From NCBI RefSeq assembly GCF_026626705.1, contig NZ_JAPNKC010000001.1:6218001-6282000 (forward strand): a stretch of 64,000 bases of DNA, given 5' to 3'. Both the position numbers and the translations under genes were made by a program. This DNA is from Pyxidicoccus sp. MSG2 (GTDB lineage: Bacteria > Myxococcota > Myxococcia > Myxococcales > Myxococcaceae). The notes below the pieces were generated by a model. The model was not told the DNA's origin. It saw nothing but the letters and a program-made list of their open reading frames with translations, and did no database searches. Position 1 is the stretch's first letter; each line of letters begins with the position of its first letter. Positions 58,662-64,000 of this stretch are shown here, in pieces.

Positions 58662-59030
58662 ATGCGACGCAAGAAAGTGCTCCTCGTCGACGACTCGGCC
58701 ACCGTGTTGCTGTTGCATCAGGGAATGCTGATGGAGCTGGGGTACGAGGCCGTCACCGCGCGCAACGGGCTGGAGGCCCTGGCGCGGGCCGAGACGGAGC
58801 GGCCGGACCTGGTCTTCCTGGACGTCGTCATGCCGCACCTGGACGGCCTGGAGACGTGCCGGGCGCTGCGCACGCGCGAGCCCACCCGCAACACGCCCAT
58901 CATCCTCTGCAGCACCCGCGCCGAGCCGCGCAGCGTGCAGGCCGGCTTCGACAGCGGCTGCACGGACTACCTCGCCAAGCCCTTCGATGGCGCGGAGCTG
59001 ACGGCCCTGTTACGCCGCTACCTGGACTGA
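58662..59030 (+). CDS. CheY-like response regulator after the PilZ gene
   Basis: Receiver of 122 aa: VLLVDDSATVLL, Asp54 in LVFLDVVMPHLDGL, Ser/Thr in ILCSTRAEP and Lys106 in YLAKPFDGAEL. ATG 58662 has GGGAGG seven bases upstream; the frame is also open from GTG 58644, which overlaps the previous stop codon. It could be a phosphorylation partner to the pseudo-receiver/PilZ protein, or a second output of the Che cluster. Confidence 0.9.
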   Translation: MRRKKVLLVDDSATVLLLHQGMLMELGYEAVTARNGLEALARAETERPDLVFLDVVMPHLDGLETCRALRTREPTRNTPIILCSTRAEPRSVQAGFDSGCTDYLAKPFDGAELTALLRRYLD

Positions 59031-59054
59031 AAGGCCCAGGGAGGGCCGCACGGC

Positions 59055-59729
59055 ATGAAGGTGATTCTCTTCGGAGCGACGGGCATGGTGGGGCAGGGCG
59101 TGCTGCGCGAGTGCCTGCTGGACGACGGCGTGGAGCGCGTCCTCACGGTGGGCCGCGTCGCCACGGGCCAGCAGCACGCGAAGCTGCGCGAAATCGTGCA
59201 CAAGGATTTGCTGGACTACGCCTCCATCGAAGGGGAGCTGGCCGGCTACGACGCGTGCTTCTTCTGCCTGGGTGTGTCCTCGGCCGGCATGAAGGAGGCG
59301 GACTACGCGCGGGTGACGTACGAGATGCCGCTGGCGGCGGCGCGCACGCTGGTGAAGCTCAACCCGGACATGACGTTCATCTACGTGTCGGGCGCCAGCA
59401 CCGACAGCACCGAGCAGGGCCGCGTCATGTGGGCGCGGGTGAAGGGCCGGGCGGAGAACGCGCTGCTCGGGTTGCCCTTCAAGGCGAAGTACATGTTCCG
59501 CCCGGCGGCCATCCAGCCGATGCACGGCATCGTCTCGAAGACGCGCTCGTACCGCATCCTCTATGCGGTGATGACGCCGCTCTATCCGGTGTTGAGGGCG
59601 CTCTTCCCGAAGTACGTGACGACGACGGAGAAGGTGGGCCGGGCCATGCTCCATGTCGTCCGCCACGGCGCGCCGAAGCCCGTGCTGGAGAACGCGGACA
59701 TCAACGCGCTGGTCCAGGCCGCGGGCTGA
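59055..59729 (+). CDS. NAD(P)-binding Rossmann-fold oxidoreductase-like protein
   Basis: Short-chain atypical SDR of 224 aa. The dinucleotide motif GATGMVGQ is at residues 7-14. Further on come YDACFFCLGVSSAGMKEADYARVTYE, FIYVSGASTDST and KGRAENALLGLPFKAKYMFRPAAI, in which a Lys (VKGRAE) stands at the usual YxxxK place without the Tyr. That suggests an atypical SDR that may not be a dehydrogenase. The 24-bp gap to the receiver gene is compatible with the same transcript. It is convergent with the PAS kinase at 59733, only 3 bp away. Confidence 0.85.
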   Translation: MKVILFGATGMVGQGVLRECLLDDGVERVLTVGRVATGQQHAKLREIVHKDLLDYASIEGELAGYDACFFCLGVSSAGMKEADYARVTYEMPLAAARTLVKLNPDMTFIYVSGASTDSTEQGRVMWARVKGRAENALLGLPFKAKYMFRPAAIQPMHGIVSKTRSYRILYAVMTPLYPVLRALFPKYVTTTEKVGRAMLHVVRHGAPKPVLENADINALVQAAG

Positions 59730-59732
59730 CGG

Positions 59733-61229
59733 CTACGGCGGCGGCCGCGGCGGCCCGCTGGGCTTCGCCGGCATCGAGCGGCGCGGCAGCGTCACCAGGA
59801 AGCTGGTGCCCTCGTCCTCGCTGGAGGTGACTTCAATCGTGCCCCCGTGCGCCTGGACGATTTCCCGGACGATGTAGAGCCCCAGCCCGTAGCTCATCTT
59901 CAGCGTGCGGGCCGTCTGCGGGCCGCGGCGGAAGGGCTCGAAGAGGTGGGGCAGCAGGTTGTCGGGGATGGGGCGGCCGGCGTTGCGCACCTCCAGCACC
60001 ACCTTGTTGCGCACGCCGCGCACGGCCAGGCGCACCGGCGTCTCCGCCGGGCTGTACTTCAGCGCGTTCTCCACCAGGTTGGACGCCACCTGCCCCAGCC
60101 GGTCCGGGTCCCACGTGCCCTGCGTGTTGCCCTTGTGCTCCACCTCCACGAGGCGCTGCGGGAAGGCCACGCGGAACTCGTGGGCCACCTTCGCCGCCAG
60201 GTCCTTCAGGTCCATGGAGCGCGGCTCGATGGCCACGCCGCCCACCAGCCGCGTGCGCGTGAAGTCCAGCAGCAGGCGCGTGAGCCGCTCGATGCGCACC
60301 GCCGCGGTGGCGATGCGCTTGCTGGTCTGCTTCGCCTCCTCCGCGGTGCCGCTCTCGGCCAGCACGCGGGACCAGTTCATGATGGCGCCCAGCGGGCTGC
60401 GGATGTCATGGCTGACGATGCCCATGAGCTGCTCCTGGAACTCCGCGTGCCGGCGCGCCTCCTCCTCCGCCCACTTGCGCTGGGTGATGTCGCGGCTGAT
60501 GCCGAACAGGCCGGACACCTTGCCCTCCGGGTCCCTCAGCACGCCCTTGGTGGACAGCCACACGCGCGGGCCCTCGGCGCCCGGCTGCGCGTCCTCGTAG
60601 GTGACGGTGCGGCCGAAGGCGAAGACCTCCCTGTCGTTGGCGATGTTGGCGCGCGCCACCTCGGGGGCGAACAGCTCGGCGTCCGTCTTGCCAATCATGG
60701 CCTCCGCCGAGTAGCCCACCGCCTTCGCGCCCGCGGAGTTGATGAGCTGGTACCGGCCCTGGAGGTCCTTGGTGTAGACGGCGTCCGTCGTCCCCTCGAG
60801 GATGGAGCGGAAGACTTCGCTGGTGCGCCGCAGCTCCTCGCGCGCCCGTCGCTCACCGGTGATGTCGCGGCAGTGCACCAGCAGGCCGCCCTCCACCGGG
60901 CGCACGCGGACGTCGAAGCACAGGTCCCGGTCCGGCCAGCCATGCTCGAAGCGCACGGCGCCCTGCTCGGTGGCGGGGAGGTCGAAGCGCAGTTGGCGGC
61001 GCAGCTCCAGCAGGTGGGGGCACACGCGGCGCAGGTCGTCACCGGTGCCGCCGCAGCCTCCCAGCAGCTCCGTCATGCGGGGGCTGACGTAGAGGAAGCG
61101 CCACCCGGCATCGAGCATGAAGAAGGCGTCCGGCAGGCCCTCCAGGAGCGCATGGAGCGGCACGGCGGGCGCCTCGGAGGGGGGCGCGGCCGGGGGGCGC
61201 TGGCGCTTCTTGGCGGAGGTGGGAGCCAT
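59733..61229 (-). CDS. PAS-PAS sensor histidine kinase
   Basis: Soluble kinase of 498 aa. PAS1 (about 30-135; LLEGLPDAFFMLDAGWRFLYVSPRM to HCRDITGERRARE), PAS2 (about 140-262; FRSILEGTTDAVYTKDLQGRY to GISRDITQRKWAEEEA), HisKA with the phospho-His in LMGIVSHDIRSPLGAI and HATPase with LVENALKYSPAE and YGLGLYIVREIVQAHGG. ATG 61229 starts a Lys/Pro-rich leader. Also orphan. It belongs to the same sub-family as the kinases at 3.4 and 10.0 kb. Confidence 0.88.
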   Translation of the reverse strand: MAPTSAKKRQRPPAAPPSEAPAVPLHALLEGLPDAFFMLDAGWRFLYVSPRMTELLGGCGGTGDDLRRVCPHLLELRRQLRFDLPATEQGAVRFEHGWPDRDLCFDVRVRPVEGGLLVHCRDITGERRAREELRRTSEVFRSILEGTTDAVYTKDLQGRYQLINSAGAKAVGYSAEAMIGKTDAELFAPEVARANIANDREVFAFGRTVTYEDAQPGAEGPRVWLSTKGVLRDPEGKVSGLFGISRDITQRKWAEEEARRHAEFQEQLMGIVSHDIRSPLGAIMNWSRVLAESGTAEEAKQTSKRIATAAVRIERLTRLLLDFTRTRLVGGVAIEPRSMDLKDLAAKVAHEFRVAFPQRLVEVEHKGNTQGTWDPDRLGQVASNLVENALKYSPAETPVRLAVRGVRNKVVLEVRNAGRPIPDNLLPHLFEPFRRGPQTARTLKMSYGLGLYIVREIVQAHGGTIEVTSSEDEGTSFLVTLPRRSMPAKPSGPPRPPP

Positions 61230-61292
61230 GCGTCGTCGGTGGGGAGGTGGGCCGGAGGCCCTCAAGGGGTGAACACGGGGTGGGGTGTACCT

Positions 61293-62702
61293 TCAGGGCA
61301 CGGGCGTGAGGCCGAGGTTGCGGGCGACGTCCTGGAAGCTCTCCACGGCGGGGGTGGGGACGCGGGCCTTGTCCGGACTGGCGAAGTCCACGCGGAAGAG
61401 GCCGAAGCGGGGCGTGTAGCCCTCGGCCCACTCGAAGTTGTCCATGAGGCTCCAGTGGAAGTAGCCGTGCACGTCCGCCCCCTCTGAGACTGCCTGCTCC
61501 ACCGCGTACACATGGCTACGGAAGTACTCCGGCCTCCGGTTTCCTTCCGCGTCCGCCATCCCATTCTCCGTCACCACGAGGGGGATGCCCAGGTCGCGAA
61601 AGCGGAGCAGGAAGAGATAGAGTCCCTCGGGGTAGATGTCCCAGCCGAGGTCGCTCACCGGACGCCCCGAGGGGACGTACTGGTTGGAAAGCGACGCCTC
61701 GCGGAAGTCCTGCCGCACGTAGTCACGCGAGTAGTAGTTGAGCCCGAGGTAGTCGCTGGAGCCCTTCAGGTCCGCCACCTCGCGGTCGATGCTCGCGCTG
61801 CCGGGCACGGACAGGCGGATGCGGCCGGTGGAGAGCGCCAGGGGAACGCTCTCGTTGAAGAAGGCGTCGGTGAGGCCCGCGGCGGTGACGTCCGCGGTGG
61901 AGCCGGTGGCGGGCTGGAAGATGCGCACGTGGTGCGCCAGGCCCACGCGGGTGGCGTGGCCGTCGCCGTCGGCGTCCACGGTGTCCCGGGCGCGCAGTTG
62001 CCGGGCCGCGCGCGCGTGTGCCTCGATGAGGTGCGACAGCGCGGTGGCCATGGCCTTCGCGTCCTTCTTCCCCGGAGGCCACACGCCGTCCAGGTAGCCG
62101 AACACCGCGAGCACGTTGGGTTCGTTGACGGTGCACCACCAGTCCACCTCGCCGCCCAGCTCCGCGGCGATGCGGGAGGCGTAGGCCTCGAAGTCGTCGA
62201 GCGTGGCGGGGTTCTCCCATCCGCCCGCGTCGGCGACCCATTGCGGCAGGGTGAAGTGGTACAGCGTCACCAGCGGGGTGATGCCCTGCGTGCGCAGCGC
62301 GTGGGCCTGCTCGCGGTAGCGGGCCAGGGCGTCCTCGTCCCACTCGCCGCGCGCGGGCTGGAGGCGGCTCCACTCCAGGCTGAAGCGGTAGGCGTTGGTG
62401 CCCAGCTTGCGCATCAGCGCCACGTCGGTGTCGAAGCGCTCCCACGATTCGGCCGCGTCGCCAGACACGCTGCCGTCGTGGATGTGGGGCCGGCCGTCGG
62501 GGAAGCGACCCTGCTCCCACGCGCTCCAGTCGTTGGTGGTGCCGCCCTCGATTTGATGGCTGGCGGTGGCGGTGCCCAGCAGGAAGCCCGAAGGCAGGCC
62601 GGTGCCGAGCGTGGCGCGGCGGATGTCCTCCGCGTCGAAGGCGGGCCTGTCGCTGCACGCGGCCAGTGCCAGCGGGAGGACGGCGAGGGCGCGGCGCCTC
62701 AT
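61293..62702 (-). CDS. GH1 beta-glycosidase lipoprotein
   Basis: Glycoside hydrolase family 1 enzyme of 469 aa with a signal peptide ending in lipobox LAACS (Cys16). Family 1 is usually cytoplasmic, so an exported form is uncommon. Marks include FLLGTATASHQIEGG, the acid/base Glu194 in TVNEPNV, NYYSRDYV and the nucleophile Glu379 in VVTENGMAD, then HWSLMDNFEWAEGYTPRFGLFRVD. It probably cleaves beta-glucosides or beta-galactosides of prey walls or plant matter at the cell surface. Its ATG overlaps the stop of the upstream gene (62699) by 4 bp. Confidence 0.92.
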   Translation of the reverse strand: MRRRALAVLPLALAACSDRPAFDAEDIRRATLGTGLPSGFLLGTATASHQIEGGTTNDWSAWEQGRFPDGRPHIHDGSVSGDAAESWERFDTDVALMRKLGTNAYRFSLEWSRLQPARGEWDEDALARYREQAHALRTQGITPLVTLYHFTLPQWVADAGGWENPATLDDFEAYASRIAAELGGEVDWWCTVNEPNVLAVFGYLDGVWPPGKKDAKAMATALSHLIEAHARAARQLRARDTVDADGDGHATRVGLAHHVRIFQPATGSTADVTAAGLTDAFFNESVPLALSTGRIRLSVPGSASIDREVADLKGSSDYLGLNYYSRDYVRQDFREASLSNQYVPSGRPVSDLGWDIYPEGLYLFLLRFRDLGIPLVVTENGMADAEGNRRPEYFRSHVYAVEQAVSEGADVHGYFHWSLMDNFEWAEGYTPRFGLFRVDFASPDKARVPTPAVESFQDVARNLGLTPVP

Positions 62703-63394
62703 GAGGCACCTCCAGCGCGCTCGGAGGCGGTGGGGCGGCCGACGATGCCCACGGTGACGAGCGACGTGCGCACGTCGCCGTACTGGAAGACGAAGCCCTC
62801 CAGGCGCACGCCGGCGCGGGCGGCCAGGGGGATGTCCACGCGCGCGCGGGCGCCCAGGGGGAAGACGTACGCGAGGCCCACGGGCCCGTAGGAGGCGCCG
62901 AGGTGCGCGGGCACCTGTCCATTCGCATCGAAGATGCCGGCCTCGAGGTCCACGCGGCCCACGCGGTAGAGGCCCTTCACGGAGGGCAGCACCTGGAGGA
63001 GCGGCCGGGCGGTGTAGCCGAGGCCGACGACGGCGCCGCCCACCACGCTCCAGCGCTCACCGGTGTAGCCCAGGCGCGCGGTGACGGTGGTGCTGCCGCC
63101 GGGGCCGCCGCGCTCCAGCGGCAGCAGCGACAAGAGGCCCCCGTCGAGCGTGAAGCCGCCGAGCAGGAAGCGCGCGGAGGAGGTGTTGGCGAGGTACGCG
63201 TCCTCCCAGCGTCCGCCGGCGAAGGCGTAGCCGCCGGTGAAGAGTCCGACCGCGGTGCCCAGCTCCGCGGCGAGCGCGCGCGGTGTCTCCACCGTGGACG
63301 GAGCCGTGGCCGTCTCGTGCCCGGGGATGGGCGCGCTGGAGAGTGCGAGGCCGAGGAGTGCGGGGAGCGAGAAGCACATCCGGGTCGGAACCAT
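62699..63394 (-). CDS. Exported beta-rich protein coupled to the GH1 enzyme
   Basis: Protein of 231 aa with a signal peptide (MVPTRMCFSLPALLGLALSSA). The remainder is made of alternating strands with Gly/aromatic turns (GTAVGLFTGGYAF, FLLGGFTLDGGLLSLLPLE, STTVTARLGYTGERWSVVGGAVVGLGYTA, VGLAYVFPLGARARVDIPLAARAGVRLEGFVFQYGDV), which is barrel-like and likely in the outer membrane. No family was recognised. The 4-bp overlap with the GH1 gene implies joint expression, and possibly a joint role in sugar capture. ATG 63394 is chosen for the signal peptide. Confidence 0.68.
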   Translation of the reverse strand: MVPTRMCFSLPALLGLALSSAPIPGHETATAPSTVETPRALAAELGTAVGLFTGGYAFAGGRWEDAYLANTSSARFLLGGFTLDGGLLSLLPLERGGPGGSTTVTARLGYTGERWSVVGGAVVGLGYTARPLLQVLPSVKGLYRVGRVDLEAGIFDANGQVPAHLGASYGPVGLAYVFPLGARARVDIPLAARAGVRLEGFVFQYGDVRTSLVTVGIVGRPTASERAGGAS

Positions 63395-63427
63395 ACCCCG
63401 CTCCCCGTCCCGCGCGAGGACAGCCGG

Positions 63428-63455
63428 CCTCCTGTCCACTGCGCGTCACAGGAGG
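63428..63455. terminator. Weak hairpin downstream of the KefB-like gene
   Basis: CCTCCTGT (63428-63435) and ACAGGAGG (63448-63455) can pair around a 12-nt loop, about 100 bp after the KefB-like stop. There is no T-run, so it could equally be upstream regulatory sequence for the gene starting at 63394. Confidence 0.3.
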
Positions 63456-63556
63456 CAACGCGAGGAGCGGGACTCGTGTGTCATGGGGTCCACCCGAGAC
63501 GGAGGAATGCGGCTGGGTTGAATGCGGGGTTGGGTGAAACAGGGATTTCCTGTGTC

Positions 63557-64000
63557 TCACGCGGACTTGGACTGCTCCTTGTCATCCTGCTCGAAGAGGC
63601 TCTCCAGCTCCTTGCGTGCCTTGGCGGCCATCTCGACGAGCTTCGCCTCGTCCGTGTGGAACTTCGCCGTCTCGCGCAGCAGTTCCTCGTCGTGGTCCCT
63701 CAGGCGCTCCAGCGCGCGGTGGCTCTCCGAATAGGTGAGCCCCATGACCATGAGCACGTCCTGCGCCATCTCCAGGCTTCCGGCGAATGTCTCGCGCATC
63801 ACCCGTTGGATGCCCATGTCCAGCAGCCGGTACGCATGCACGCGGTTGCGCGCGCGGGCGAAGATGGTCAGGTGCGGGAAGTGCTCCTTCACCGCCTGCG
63901 CCGTGCGCACCGACGCCTCGATGTCGTCGATGGCGAGCACGAACACCTTCGCCTTGTCCGCGCGCGCGGCGCGCAGCAAATCCAGACGTGACGCGTCGCC
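63557..64000 (-). CDS. KefB/KefC-like potassium/proton antiporter, C-terminal part
   Basis: The frame is open to the window edge, so the gene is cut off at its 5' side; about 147 C-terminal residues are seen. They begin in an RCK/TrkA-N domain: GDASRLDLLRAARADKAKVFVLAIDD, then ASVRTAQAVKEHFPHLTIFARARNRVHAYRLLDMG, as in the NAD-binding regulatory domain of KefB/KefC. The end is a charged tail (KARKELESLFEQDDKEQ). The membrane part must lie beyond 64000. Function: glutathione or NAD(H)-gated potassium efflux, by family. Confidence 0.85.
   Translation of the reverse strand, partial: GDASRLDLLRAARADKAKVFVLAIDDIEASVRTAQAVKEHFPHLTIFARARNRVHAYRLLDMGIQRVMRETFAGSLEMAQDVLMVMGLTYSESHRALERLRDHDEELLRETAKFHTDEAKLVEMAAKARKELESLFEQDDKEQSKSA

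Noticed and set aside
1..64000. tRNA, rRNA, phage or insertion-sequence genes
   Set aside because: No tRNA-like cloverleaf ending, rRNA signature, transposase, integrase or phage structural protein was found by reading both strands.

Overview
The window is very GC-rich DNA from a fruiting myxobacterium, most likely family Myxococcaceae (Myxococcus, Corallococcus or Pyxidicoccus type). Four things point there: a small heat shock protein very close to Stigmatella SP21/HspA; a chemosensory operon with the gene order of the Myxococcus xanthus Che7 system, including its HEAT-repeat and fatty-acid-desaturase partners; two Sit-type lipoprotein toxin/immunity loci of families found in myxobacteria; and many lipoproteins and orphan histidine kinases. 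No rRNA, tRNA, CRISPR array, insertion sequence or phage gene was seen.

Layout. 0.2-5.6 kb: a TonB-dependent receptor with its own fused TonB C-terminal domain, then a receiver-GAF-GAF histidine kinase. 5.7-7.6 kb: a DUF2380 lipoprotein toxin candidate with a 4-bp-overlapping immunity candidate. 7.7-12.1 kb: an S9 peptidase and a PAS-PAS kinase. 12.3-13.3 kb: a lipoprotein with nine STNGL repeats. 13.3-16.6 kb: c-type cytochromes around an MbnP/MbnH-like (metallo-mystery) pair. 16.9-24.5 kb: a large M4 protease ending in a dockerin-like module, followed at once by a lipoprotein with eleven Ig-like repeats and a cohesin-like C-terminus; a strong terminator closes the unit. 24.8-26.2 kb (minus): a second toxin/immunity pair (TIGR02269 lipoprotein plus double-CXXCG protein). 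26.3-28.9 kb (minus): a LURP-one/scramblase-like protein and a RegB/RegA-type redox two-component system. 29.1-33 kb: a perfect 22-bp inverted repeat, a lipoprotein/outer-membrane protein pair, DoxX, a small lipoprotein and a metallophosphoesterase. 33.2-42.3 kb: a PAS kinase, a propeller-like lipoprotein, a small periplasmic protein, a single-domain receiver, a trypsin-like lipoprotein protease, a Fur-family regulator and a receiver-PAS kinase. 42.3-45.6 kb (minus): an RCC1 lipoprotein coupled to a di-heme DUF1111 oxidoreductase. 45.7-46.2 kb: hspA. 46.5-59.0 kb: cheY-cheA-cheW-mcp-HEAT-cheR-cheB-desaturase, then a pseudo-receiver/PilZ protein and a second CheY-like protein. 59-64 kb: an NAD(P)-binding protein, a PAS-PAS kinase, a GH1 glycosidase lipoprotein coupled to a probable surface protein, and the 3' part of a KefB-like transporter.

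How the genes work together. The Che operon is coupled by overlapping start and stop codons and probably signals to development or lipid state rather than to a flagellum; its HEAT-repeat gene carries an apparent single-base frameshift. The two toxin/immunity loci fit kin discrimination by outer-membrane exchange. The adjacent dockerin-like protease and cohesin-like Ig-stalk lipoprotein suggest a surface-docked protease, which I consider the best candidate for an undescribed system here.
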